DNA of 64,000 bases. Source: Aquibium oceanicum. GTDB taxonomy: Bacteria; Pseudomonadota; Alphaproteobacteria; Rhizobiales; Rhizobiaceae. The stretch lies in the NCBI RefSeq assembly GCF_001889605.1, contig NZ_CP018171.1, forward strand, positions 1,426,001 to 1,490,000. Reading direction: 5' to 3'. This document shows positions 8,104 through 16,020 of this stretch, in pieces. Position numbers and translations under genes: made by a program. The notes beneath the pieces are model-generated. The model saw only the letters and a program-made list of their open reading frames with translations, did not search any database and had not been told where the DNA came from. Positions within the stretch are counted from its first letter, which is position 1; each line of letters starts with the position of its first letter.

Positions 8104-8672
8104 CCGCGCTCGCGGACCGCCGCCACAACGTGCTTCGCCTGGAGCGCCGCTTCGCCGCCGCGCCCGATCGGGTGTGGCGCGTCTGGACGGATCCGGACTG
8201 CGTCTCGATCTGGTTTGCTTCCTCGCATGGTTTTCGCGCTCAGGTGCTCGAACTCGACCTGCGCCCCGGCGGATTGTGGCGGCTGGAAAACCGCAAGGAC
8301 GGCGTGATCGAGCATCCGTGGGGCGTCTACCACGAGGTCGAAGCAGGCCGCCGGCTGAGCTATTCCTATCTCTTCGCCGGGACCGACTTCCACTCCACGG
8401 TGTCGGTTGATTTTTCGCCCGACGGCGACGGCACCCGCGTCGATCTCGTCCAGACCGGTTTCCCGGACGCCGAGGCAGAGCGGGAGCACGGCAAGGGCTG
8501 GCCGGTCGCGCTGCGGATCATGGAGGACGCGCTGCTTGCCGCCAGCGGCATCGGCTCCGTCGTGCCGTCGCTGCCGAAACGGCCTGCCTCGGGCGTTGTT
8601 GCCGATCTGGAGGAGGCCCGGCGCCGCTGGGAGAACGAGCGCGACGGCAAGCCGCCGGGAGAGCGCAGCTAG
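8100..8672 (+). CDS. SRPBCC (AHSA1-type) domain protein
   Basis: A 190-residue START/Bet v1-like protein with the AHSA1 family opening LERRFAAAPDRVWRVWTDP and the strands DLRPGGLWRLENR and RLSYSYLFAG. A long amphipathic C-terminal helix near residues 130-150 (GWPVALRIMEDALLAA) closes the hydrophobic pocket in this fold. It is coupled to the ArsR gene by a 4-base overlap. ArsR/SRPBCC pairs are common; the SRPBCC partner is thought to bind small hydrophobic molecules, but its role is not defined. The last 35 residues are highly charged and atypical. Confidence 0.85.
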   Translation: MTALADRRHNVLRLERRFAAAPDRVWRVWTDPDCVSIWFASSHGFRAQVLELDLRPGGLWRLENRKDGVIEHPWGVYHEVEAGRRLSYSYLFAGTDFHSTVSVDFSPDGDGTRVDLVQTGFPDAEAEREHGKGWPVALRIMEDALLAASGIGSVVPSLPKRPASGVVADLEEARRRWENERDGKPPGERS

Positions 8673-8685
8673 ACGGACGTGTTCC

Positions 8686-8901
8686 TCATTCCATCGGATT
8701 GTCCGCCGGCCGTCGCGGCAGCGTACCCTCCTCGGCGCGGCGCTGCGTATGGGCGAGCGAGCAGGCCGGCGAGCACAGGACTCCGCGATCGCACCAGTAG
8801 GCCGGGCCGTTGTCCAGCTTGCCGTAGTAGTTTCGAAAGCCCTCCTGCCCGAAGGCCAACCCGCATTCGACACATCTGAACTTTTCCGGTCGCGCAAGCA
8901 T
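8686..8901 (-). CDS. Small zinc-ribbon-like protein, 71 aa
   Basis: A 71-residue protein not recognised by name. It has CVEC at Cys10/Cys13, then Cys37, and CSPAC at Cys43/Cys47 with His51 close by, a spacing suited to one or two zinc sites. The segment between is aromatic (GFRNYYGKLDNGPAYWC). No membrane segment. It is convergent with the SRPBCC gene, 13 bases apart. The ATG at 8901 follows GGAGTCCTCCC on the coding strand. A short DNA- or protein-binding zinc finger is the simplest reading, but this is inference. Confidence 0.6.
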   Translation of the reverse strand: MLARPEKFRCVECGLAFGQEGFRNYYGKLDNGPAYWCDRGVLCSPACSLAHTQRRAEEGTLPRRPADNPME

Positions 8902-9095
8902 GGGAGGACTCCTTCGGGCGGATTTATAACCGGAGGCGGCGAAACGGTCGAGCTTTCATCCGGCAGCGACGCATTCGCCGAGCAGGCATCGAGGGGACCC
9001 CACCCGTAACTCTGCCATCAGGGGGAAGGGGTATCCTGCGCCTCCGCACACCACAATCATCACACGGATTTGCCCGGCCTTCCCATGCGCTCTGA

Positions 9096-9111
9096 TTGAC
9101 GTAAACGTCAA
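9096..9111. promoter_or_regulatory. 16-bp palindrome resembling MerR-type (LiuR/PaaR-like) operator
   Basis: TTGACGTAAACGTCAA consists of TTGACGT (9096-9102) and its exact complement ACGTCAA (9105-9111) around an AA centre. It lies 72 bases before the acyl-CoA dehydrogenase start. From memory, MerR-family regulators of branched-chain and acyl-CoA catabolism such as LiuR bind palindromes with ACGT half-sites of this type. The link to that regulon is inference; no regulator gene is in the window. Confidence 0.6.
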
Positions 9112-9183
9112 AAAACACTAGCCGTGAGCGCGACGCATGCCGGCCGACTGGCCCGCGCGCCGAGGAATGCAGGAGGACCATCC

Positions 9184-10956
9184 ATGTACCGTGCCCCCGT
9201 CGAGGACATCGCCTTCGCGCTGAACGACATCGCCGGCCTCTCCGCCGCGATCGAGGACGGGGCCTTCCCCGAACTGACGCCCGATCTGGTGGAGGCGATC
9301 CTGTCGGAGGCCGGACGATTTGCCGGCGAGGAGGTGGCGCCGCTGGCAAAAGCCGGCGACGAGCAGGGCGCGCGGCTGAAGGATGCGGCCGTCACCATGC
9401 CCGACGGCTGGAAGGATCTCTACGCGCGCTGGTGCGAGGGCGGCTGGAATGCGCTGTCCGGCCCGGAGGAATTCGGAGGGCAGGGGCTGCCGCAGATGCT
9501 CGGCGTGGCGGCGCTGGAGATGTGGAACTCCGGCTCGATGGCCTTCGCTCTGGGCCCCACCCTGACGATGGGCGCGGTCGAGGCGATCGAGAAGCACGCC
9601 AGCGAGGAATTGAAGGTGCTCTATCTGCCGAAGATGGTGTCGGGCGAATGGATGGGCACCATGAACCTGACCGAGCCGCAAGCTGGCTCGGACCTCGCCG
9701 CGCTGAGGACGCGGGCGGAACGGGCCGGCGACGGCACCTACCGCGTCTTCGGGCAGAAGATCTACATCACCTTCGGCGAGCACGATTTCACCGACAACAT
9801 CGTGCACCTGGTGCTGGCGCGATTGCCCGACGCGCCGGCCGGCACGCGCGGCATCTCGCTGTTCCTGGTCCCAAAATTCCTGCCGGACGAACAGGGCAAT
9901 CCCGGCGCCCGCAATGACGTCTTCTGTTCCTCGCTCGAGGAGAAGCTCGGCATCCACGCCTCGCCGACCTGCACGATGATCTACGGCGATGGCTTCGCCA
10001 AGGACCGCGAGCCCGGCGCGGTGGGCTTCCTGGTCGGCGAGGAGAACAAGGGGCTGGCCTGCATGTTCACCATGATGAACAACGCCAGGCTGGCCGTCGG
10101 TATGCAGGGCGTGGCGATCGCCGAGGCCGCCTGGCAGAAGGCGCACGCCTATGCCATCGAGCGCCGCCAGGGCAAGGCGCCCGGCTTCACGGGCGAGGGC
10201 ATGGCGCCGATCGTGCTCCATCCGGACGTGCAGCGGAACCTGTTGACCATGAAGGCGCTGACCGCGGCCTCGCGCGCCATCGCCTATTCCTGCGCGCACG
10301 CCACCGACATGGCACGCGCGAAACAGGGCGATGCGGCGCGCCACTGGCAGGACCGCGCCAACCTGCTGACGCCCGTGGCCAAGGCCTTTCCGACCGACGT
10401 CGGGGTGGAGGTCGCCTCCATTGGCGTACAGGTGCACGGCGGCATGGGCTTCGTCGAGGAGACAGGGGCTGCCGTGCTCTATCGCGATGCGCGCATCGCG
10501 CCCATCTACGAGGGCACCAACGGCATCCAGGCAATCGATCTCGTGGTGCGCAAGCTTCCAACCGGCGGTGGCGACCACGTCGCGGGCTACATCGGCGAAC
10601 TGCGCAAGGACGCCGAGGCGGTGCGGGCCTCGAACCTGCCGGAGTTCGGCCGCACGGCGGAAAAGATTTCGGCCGCGCTCGACGATTTGGAAGCCACGAC
10701 GCGTTTCCTCATGGACAGCCACGAAAAGGGCTACACGCACGCCGCGCTCGCCGGCGCCACGCCCTACCTCCGCCTCTTCGCGCTTGCCGCCGGCGCCGCC
10801 TATCTCGGCCGCGGCGCGGTGGCGTCCAAAGCCTCCGACCGCATCGCGCTCTGCCGCTTCTTCGCGGAAAACCTTGCCGGCGAGACGGCCGCCCTGCGGG
10901 ATCGCGTGGTCGACGGCGCCGACAGCCTCGCCGAAGCCGCGAAGGCGCTGGGCTAG
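9184..10956 (+). CDS. Acyl-CoA dehydrogenase (DmdC-like, long form)
   Basis: A 590-residue FAD enzyme oxidising an acyl-CoA to the enoyl-CoA. FAD- and substrate-binding segments MGTMNLTEPQAGSDL and IYITFGEHDFT lie near residues 158-200. The catalytic-base region IAPIYEGTNGIQAIDL lies near residues 438-453. The roughly 130 extra C-terminal residues match the long subclass that includes 3-methylmercaptopropionyl-CoA dehydrogenase. Start MYRAPVED at 9184 is preceded by GGAGGACC, better than an upstream in-frame start at 9124. It is followed after 40 bases by an enoyl-CoA hydratase, so the two would catalyse consecutive steps. The true substrate cannot be told from sequence. Confidence 0.9.
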   Translation: MYRAPVEDIAFALNDIAGLSAAIEDGAFPELTPDLVEAILSEAGRFAGEEVAPLAKAGDEQGARLKDAAVTMPDGWKDLYARWCEGGWNALSGPEEFGGQGLPQMLGVAALEMWNSGSMAFALGPTLTMGAVEAIEKHASEELKVLYLPKMVSGEWMGTMNLTEPQAGSDLAALRTRAERAGDGTYRVFGQKIYITFGEHDFTDNIVHLVLARLPDAPAGTRGISLFLVPKFLPDEQGNPGARNDVFCSSLEEKLGIHASPTCTMIYGDGFAKDREPGAVGFLVGEENKGLACMFTMMNNARLAVGMQGVAIAEAAWQKAHAYAIERRQGKAPGFTGEGMAPIVLHPDVQRNLLTMKALTAASRAIAYSCAHATDMARAKQGDAARHWQDRANLLTPVAKAFPTDVGVEVASIGVQVHGGMGFVEETGAAVLYRDARIAPIYEGTNGIQAIDLVVRKLPTGGGDHVAGYIGELRKDAEAVRASNLPEFGRTAEKISAALDDLEATTRFLMDSHEKGYTHAALAGATPYLRLFALAAGAAYLGRGAVASKASDRIALCRFFAENLAGETAALRDRVVDGADSLAEAAKALG

Positions 10957-10996
10957 CCCGGTAAGAAACAGCTGGGCTCGCCGAGGGGAGAAGAAA

Positions 10997-11749
10997 ATGA
11001 CCGACCACATCGATGTCACGCGGCAAGGACCGGTGCAGATCATCCGGATGAACCGTCCGGACAAGAAGAACGCCATCACTCGCGCCATGTATGCCGCGAT
11101 GGCCAAGGCGCTGACCGAGGGCGACGCCGATGCGTCCGTGCGGGTCCATGTGATCCTCGGCGTACCGGGCGCCTTCTCCTCCGGCAACGATCTGTCCGAC
11201 TTCATGGCGGTTGCGACCGGCGGCGAGGGCGGCATGGAGGTCTATGATTTCCTGCTGGCTCTGGCGAAGTCGCAGAAGCCGCTGGTCTCGGCGGTCGACG
11301 GCATCGCGGTCGGGATCGGCACGACCATCAACCTGCACTGCGACCTGACCTTTGCCACCCCGCGCACCGAGTTCCGCACGCCCTTCGTCGATCTCGGCCT
11401 CGTGCCCGAAGCAGGCTCCAGCCTGCTCGCGCCGGCGGTGCTGGGGCGCCAACAGGCCTTCGCCCTGCTCGGTCTCGGCGAGGGCTTTTCGGCGGAGCGG
11501 GCGAAAGCCGCCGGTCTCATTTATGCCGTCGTTGGCGAGGACGAACTCGAGGCCGCCGCGCTGAAGGCCGCCGAGGCCATCGCCGCCAAACCGCCCGAGG
11601 CGCTTAAGATCGCGCGCGACCTGATGCGCGGCGACCGAGAGGACGTGGTCGCCCGCATCAAGGAAGAAGGCACCCACTTCCGCGCCCGGCTGAAGTCCGA
11701 CGAGGCCCGCCAGGCGTTCATGGCCTTCATGAGCCGCAAGAAGGGGTAG
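10997..11749 (+). CDS. Enoyl-CoA hydratase/isomerase family protein
   Basis: A 250-residue crotonase-fold enzyme. The oxyanion-hole segments FSSGNDLSDF (near residue 58) and VDGIAVGIGTTINLHCDL (near residue 93) are clear. The catalytic region shows FVDLGLVPEAGSS near residue 125, keeping one of the two acidic residues of classical hydratases, so an isomerase or hydratase role remains open. The ATG at 10997 follows GGGGAGAAGAAA. It is 40 bases after the acyl-CoA dehydrogenase and almost certainly shares its promoter and the 9096-9111 palindrome. It converges on the octad-repeat gene. Confidence 0.9.
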   Translation: MTDHIDVTRQGPVQIIRMNRPDKKNAITRAMYAAMAKALTEGDADASVRVHVILGVPGAFSSGNDLSDFMAVATGGEGGMEVYDFLLALAKSQKPLVSAVDGIAVGIGTTINLHCDLTFATPRTEFRTPFVDLGLVPEAGSSLLAPAVLGRQQAFALLGLGEGFSAERAKAAGLIYAVVGEDELEAAALKAAEAIAAKPPEALKIARDLMRGDREDVVARIKEEGTHFRARLKSDEARQAFMAFMSRKKG

Positions 11750-11770
11750 GGGCCGGTCGCCGCTGGCGCG

Positions 11771-11784
11771 CGAGCGTCGGCTCG
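11771..11784. terminator. Weak hairpin between convergent genes
   Basis: CGAGC (11771-11775) pairs with GCTCG (11780-11784) around a GTCG loop, in the 41-base gap between the enoyl-CoA hydratase stop and the octad-repeat stop. There is no T-run in either direction, so termination here is doubtful. Confidence 0.25.
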
Positions 11785-11790
11785 TTCCCG

Positions 11791-14700
11791 CTACACCTCT
11801 TCGTAGCGCGCCATGAAGGCTGCGATCTGATCGGCAGACAACGCGTTCGCCTGCTCCGCCGTGACCGCCATCAGCTGGGCGCGCGTGAGGTTCGATATCG
11901 CCGCCGTCGACAGCCCCGGCAATGCTGAGATACTGATCGCGGCGATGTCTTCCGGTGAAAACGCGGTGATCCTGTCCGGTCGGATGGACGACATCTGCGT
12001 GGCGCTCAAGGAGGCGACCTGAGGTGCGGTCAGGGCGGCCACCTGGTCGAAGCCGAGCGCGCCGATCTGCGCCGGCGAGACGCCGCCGATCGCCTGTGGG
12101 GCGATGGACGCGATCTGCTCCAGCGAGAAGCGGTTCTGGATATCGCCGCCGAGCGCCGCCACCTGCAGTGCATTGAGCGCCCCGATCTGCGGGCCCGACA
12201 GGGTGCCGATCTGCGCCGGCGTCAGCGCCCTGAGCTGGTGGTAGCCCAGCGACGAGAATTGGCTGGTCGTAAGGGCAGCGAGCTGGTCGAGGTCGAGCGC
12301 AGCGACATTGTGGGTCGAGAGTCCCGAAATCGCCGACACGCTGATCGCCGCAATATCCTCCACCGACAACGTCGCCACCTGCTCGCTGGTGAGCGCGCCC
12401 AGTTGCGAAGCGGTCAGGGCCCCGATCTGGGCGGAGGACAAGGCGTCGACCTGCTGCGTCGACAGGAGCCCGACCTGCGTCGCCGTCAATCCGGAAACGG
12501 CCGAGGGCGTGATGGCTCCGATCTGCTCCGCCGAGAAGGCGAGAACCGCGTCCGGCGTCAGTGAGGAGATCTGCCCCGATGTCAGCGCGGCCACCTGCGT
12601 GGTGTCCAGCGCGGCGGCCTGGGTGGGCGAAAGGGCCTGGAGCTGCATGCCCGTCAGGGACGCGATCTGGGTCGGCTTCACGGCCGCCAGTTGCTCCAGC
12701 GTGAGCCCCGCCACGAGCCCGGGAGCGAGGCCGGAGATTGCGGCCGGCGCGATGGCGGAAATATCCTCGGGTTCGAAAGCCGAAAGCACGTCGGTACCGA
12801 CCGAGGTCAGTTGCAGAGCGGTGAGGGCGCCGATCTGGGCCGGCGACAGCGCATCGATCTGAAGCACGCCGAACGCGCCGAGCTGCGCGGAAGTCAGGCC
12901 GGGTATGGCCTTCGTCGCGAGCGCAGCGACCTGCTCCGCCGTCAGGCCGGCGATGCTTTCCGCCGGAATCGCGGCGAGCTGGGCCGCGCCCATGCCCGCG
13001 ATCTGGCTCCCGGTCAGCCCCTGCAACTGCGCCGGGCTGAAGGCTGCGACCTGTTCGGGCTTCAGGGCGCCGATATGGCCGGCGGTCAGCGCGCCGGTCT
13101 GCTCGGCGGTCAGCCCCGGAATCCGCTCCGGCATCATGCCGACGATCGCGGCGGGGGTGATGGCAGCTATGTCCTCGGGAGAAAACGTCGACAGTTGTGC
13201 CGGCGTGAGCGCTGCGATCTGCTCGGCGGCGAGGCCGCGAACCTGTACCGCCGTCAGCGCGTCCATCTGGTCTGCGCTGAGCGTCGCGATCTGCTGCGCG
13301 GTGAAACCGCCGACGGCCTTCGCCGTCAGACCGGCAATCTGCGCGGTGCCGAGCGCCGCGGTACTGTCCAGCGTCAACGCGGCAAGCTGCGCCGGGGAGA
13401 GCGCGCCCATCTGGGCCGGAGTGAAGAACTGTGTCTGCGAAACTGTCAAGGTGCCGATCTGGCTCGCCTTCAGCGCGCCGATTTGGGGCTTGGTCAGCGC
13501 GGCGATGTGGTCGCCGCTGAGTGCGGCGATGCTTGCCGGTGGCAGGCCCGCGATCGCACCGCCGGTCAGCGCCGAGATCTCGGAAGGCAAGAATGTCGCG
13601 ATGTCCTCTGCCTCGAACGCCGCGACTTGGTTCGACGACAGGGTAGCAAGCTGGGCGCCGGTGAGCGCCTCGGCCTGCAGGGGTGTCAGCGCGGCCACCT
13701 GCGCGGTCGTGAGACCCCCGACGGCTTTGGGGCTCAGTGCCGAGATCTGATCGGTCGTCAGCGCGGCGAGGGCGTCGAGGCTCATCGAAGCCATCTGGCT
13801 GGCGCCCAGCGCCCGCATCTGGGTGGCGCCGAAGGCCGAGAACTGGTCGCTGGACAAGGCGGCGACCTGGTCCGGCTTCAGCCCGGCCGTCTGTGCCGGC
13901 GTCAAGGTCGCGATCTGGTCGGGAGAAAACGCGGCAATCGAGGCTGGGGCCAGCCCGGAGAGTGCCGACGGACTGATCGCGGCGAGTTCGCTGCCGACGA
14001 GTATTTGCAGCGCTGGGGCGGAGATTGCGTCGAGCTGCCGCGCCGTCAGGGCGGCGACCTGCTTGGCGGCCAGCGCGTCGACGTGGCTTTCGCTCAGCCC
14101 TGCCATCTGCTCCGTCGTCAGCCCCGGGATCGCCCTGACGTTGATGGCGCCGATCTGCGCCGGCGAGAACGTCTGCAACGCGTTCGTCTCCAGCGCGGCG
14201 AGCTGCAGCCCGCTGAATGCGCCGATCTGCGCCGTCGAAAGCGCCTCCACCTGCGTCGGCGAGAGCGCGGCGACCTGGGACATCTTCAGCGCGGCGATCT
14301 GGCTCGTGGTCAACGCCGATATCTTCTCGGGTTCGAACGCGGCGATGCTGGCCGGCGACAGGGCGGCGATGGATGCTGGAGGAATCGAGGCTACGCTGGC
14401 CGGCGGCAGGGCCTGCAATGCCTCGGCACCGAGTGCGGCCACCTGCCGGGAGCTGAGACGCGACACCTGTGCCGCGGTGAGCGACTGGACCTGGTCGGGC
14501 GTCAGCGCGCCGACCTGCGCGGTCCCGAGGCCCGCGATTGCGCGGGGATCGAGCGCGGCGATCTGGTTTGTGGCGAGCAGCGCGAGCTTCTCGGGCGCCA
14601 GCGCCGCGACATGCGCCGACGTCAGGGCGCGCATCTGGGACGCCGACAGCACATCGAGCTGGGAGGAGCCGAGGGCGGCGACTTGCCCCGTCGACAGGGC

Positions 14701-16020
14701 CGATATCTGCGACGGCGAAAGCACCCCGATCTTCTCGCCGCTCAGTGCCGACATCGTCTCGCTGGAGATTCCCCTGATCGCGAGCGGCTTCAGGAAAGCG
14801 AACCTCTCGCTTTCGATCGCCTCGATCTGCGCCCCGTCGAGCGACGACACCTGCGAAGCGCTCAGGGCGGCGATCTGTGCGGACGAGAGGGCGCCGAGCT
14901 GTTCGGCGGACAACGAGCCGATCTGGGCAGCCGAGAGACCGGGGAACGCCCGGGGCGAAATCGCAGCGATTTGCGTGGCCGAAAAAGCTTCGACGCTGGC
15001 CAGCGCGCCGACCTGGCGCGAAGTGAACGCCGCGATCTGGGAGGGGGACAGCGCCGGCAGCTGCTCCTCCGTGAATGCGCCGACCTGTCCGCTCTGGAGC
15101 GCGGCCACCTGGGCCGGTGTCAGTCCGGCGATCTGGTCGGCGCTCAGGAGGGAGATGACCTCGGACCTCAGGCCCGAAATGGCCCGGGATTGAATGGCGG
15201 CGATGTCGGTGGCGGTAAACGCTTCGACCTGCTCCGGCCCCAGTGCCGCGACCTGCCTGGCATTCAGCGCCGCGATCTGCTGGGGAACGAGCGCCTGCGC
15301 CTGATCGGGCGTCAGCGCTGAAATCTGGCCGACGGTCAGCCCCGGCACTGCGCCGGCCGCTACCGAGGCGATCTGGTCGGGCGACAGTATGGCCAGCCGC
15401 TCGCCCAGCGCCCCGATCTGCGTCGACCGCAGTGCAGCAATCTGCGATCCCGCAAGCACCGGGAGCTGTTCGTCCGTGAAGGCGGCGACTTGCTGGGGCG
15501 TCAGCGCCGACATCTGCATGGGGTTCAGGGCACCGAGCTGCTCGGCGGTCAAGGTCGCGACGATCTCGGGCGGGAGGCCGCGCAGCGAGGCCGGCCTGAT
15601 CGCCGCGATGTCCTCTGGCGAGAAGGCGGCGATGTCCTCGGCAGAGAAGGCGGCGATCTGGCGGACGCTGAGACCCGCGATCTGGGTGGGCGTCAGGGCT
15701 TCGGCCTGCTCCGTGCTCAGGCCGGTGATCTGGTCGGTGGTCAGCGCCGAGACCTGGGACGAGGTGAGGCTCGCCACGTTGCCGGTCGATAGGACGCTCA
15801 GCTGGTCCATCGTCAGCCCGCTCATCGCGCTCGGCGCCAGCGCGCTGGTCTGCGTCGCCGTCATCGAATCGACGATGTCGGTCGACAGCGCCGAGACCTG
15901 CGTCGCCGTCAGCGCCGCCACCTGCCCGGGCTTGAGCTGGGAAAACTCGTCCGGCGTCCAGGCGCCGATCATGCTGGCCGACAGCGACTTGATTTGAAGG
16001 GTGGTGAGGCTTGAGAGCAT
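11791..16020 (-). CDS. Giant octapeptide-repeat protein, 1409 aa
   Basis: Function unknown. After MLS, the whole 1409-residue protein divides into 176 consecutive octads of the form [A/G][L/F][S/T]xxQ[I/V][A/G/S], for example ALTPAQIA. Two octads are short (7 and 6 residues) and the protein ends MARYEEV. About 110 octads keep Gln at position 6. There is no Cys and one Trp; charge is low and Ala, Leu, Ser, Thr and Gln dominate. No signal peptide, membrane span or C-terminal anchor is seen. I place the start at 16020; the frame stays open to a TTG at 16227, but those 69 residues are Arg-rich and unlike the repeats. No strong ribosome site is visible. Other frames are also open for long stretches, but this one alone gives the regular hydrophobic pattern and GC-rich third positions. 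Similar octad-rich proteins in related bacteria are, as I recall, uncharacterised. Confidence 0.85.
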   Translation of the reverse strand: MLSSLTTLQIKSLSASMIGAWTPDEFSQLKPGQVAALTATQVSALSTDIVDSMTATQTSALAPSAMSGLTMDQLSVLSTGNVASLTSSQVSALTTDQITGLSTEQAEALTPTQIAGLSVRQIAAFSAEDIAAFSPEDIAAIRPASLRGLPPEIVATLTAEQLGALNPMQMSALTPQQVAAFTDEQLPVLAGSQIAALRSTQIGALGERLAILSPDQIASVAAGAVPGLTVGQISALTPDQAQALVPQQIAALNARQVAALGPEQVEAFTATDIAAIQSRAISGLRSEVISLLSADQIAGLTPAQVAALQSGQVGAFTEEQLPALSPSQIAAFTSRQVGALASVEAFSATQIAAISPRAFPGLSAAQIGSLSAEQLGALSSAQIAALSASQVSSLDGAQIEAIESERFAFLKPLAIRGISSETMSALSGEKIGVLSPSQISALSTGQVAALGSSQLDVLSASQMRALTSAHVAALAPEKLALLATNQIAALDPRAIAGLGTAQVGALTPDQVQSLTAAQVSRLSSRQVAALGAEALQALPPASVASIPPASIAALSPASIAAFEPEKISALTTSQIAALKMSQVAALSPTQVEALSTAQIGAFSGLQLAALETNALQTFSPAQIGAINVRAIPGLTTEQMAGLSESHVDALAAKQVAALTARQLDAISAPALQILVGSELAAISPSALSGLAPASIAAFSPDQIATLTPAQTAGLKPDQVAALSSDQFSAFGATQMRALGASQMASMSLDALAALTTDQISALSPKAVGGLTTAQVAALTPLQAEALTGAQLATLSSNQVAAFEAEDIATFLPSEISALTGGAIAGLPPASIAALSGDHIAALTKPQIGALKASQIGTLTVSQTQFFTPAQMGALSPAQLAALTLDSTAALGTAQIAGLTAKAVGGFTAQQIATLSADQMDALTAVQVRGLAAEQIAALTPAQLSTFSPEDIAAITPAAIVGMMPERIPGLTAEQTGALTAGHIGALKPEQVAAFSPAQLQGLTGSQIAGMGAAQLAAIPAESIAGLTAEQVAALATKAIPGLTSAQLGAFGVLQIDALSPAQIGALTALQLTSVGTDVLSAFEPEDISAIAPAAISGLAPGLVAGLTLEQLAAVKPTQIASLTGMQLQALSPTQAAALDTTQVAALTSGQISSLTPDAVLAFSAEQIGAITPSAVSGLTATQVGLLSTQQVDALSSAQIGALTASQLGALTSEQVATLSVEDIAAISVSAISGLSTHNVAALDLDQLAALTTSQFSSLGYHQLRALTPAQIGTLSGPQIGALNALQVAALGGDIQNRFSLEQIASIAPQAIGGVSPAQIGALGFDQVAALTAPQVASLSATQMSSIRPDRITAFSPEDIAAISISALPGLSTAAISNLTRAQLMAVTAEQANALSADQIAAFMARYEEV
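11794..16011 (-). repeat. 24-nt coding repeats ordered in 408-nt super-modules
   Basis: 176 units of 24 nt. From octad 18 they group into nine modules of 17 octads: 15199-15603, 14797-15198, 14389-14796, 13981-14388, 13573-13980, 13165-13572, 12757-13164, 12349-12756 and 11941-12348, then six final octads (11794-11940). Module position 1 reads like AIxPxAIxGL, position 11 is a second such marker, and position 17 is usually FxxEDIA. Marker spacing alternates 10 and 7 octads without exception from octad 18 to octad 171. The first 17 octads (15604-16011) are an irregular opening block. The 7- and 6-residue octads fall at module position 9 of the first two modules. Confidence 0.85.

Noticed and set aside
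9118-11235. Long antisense open frame (705 codons) over the acyl-CoA dehydrogenase.
   Set aside because: A shadow of a high-GC gene; the sense frame has full enzyme motifs and a ribosome site.
12691-15321. An 876-codon open frame on the plus strand across the repeat region.
   Set aside because: Another frame of the same 24-nt repeat, Arg/Gly/Asp-rich with no family features; opposite to the supported gene.
11794-16011. Regular 24-nt period considered as a CRISPR-like or satellite array.
   Set aside because: Units are contiguous, diverged and multiples of three, and encode an amphipathic octapeptide; there are no unique spacers and no cas genes.
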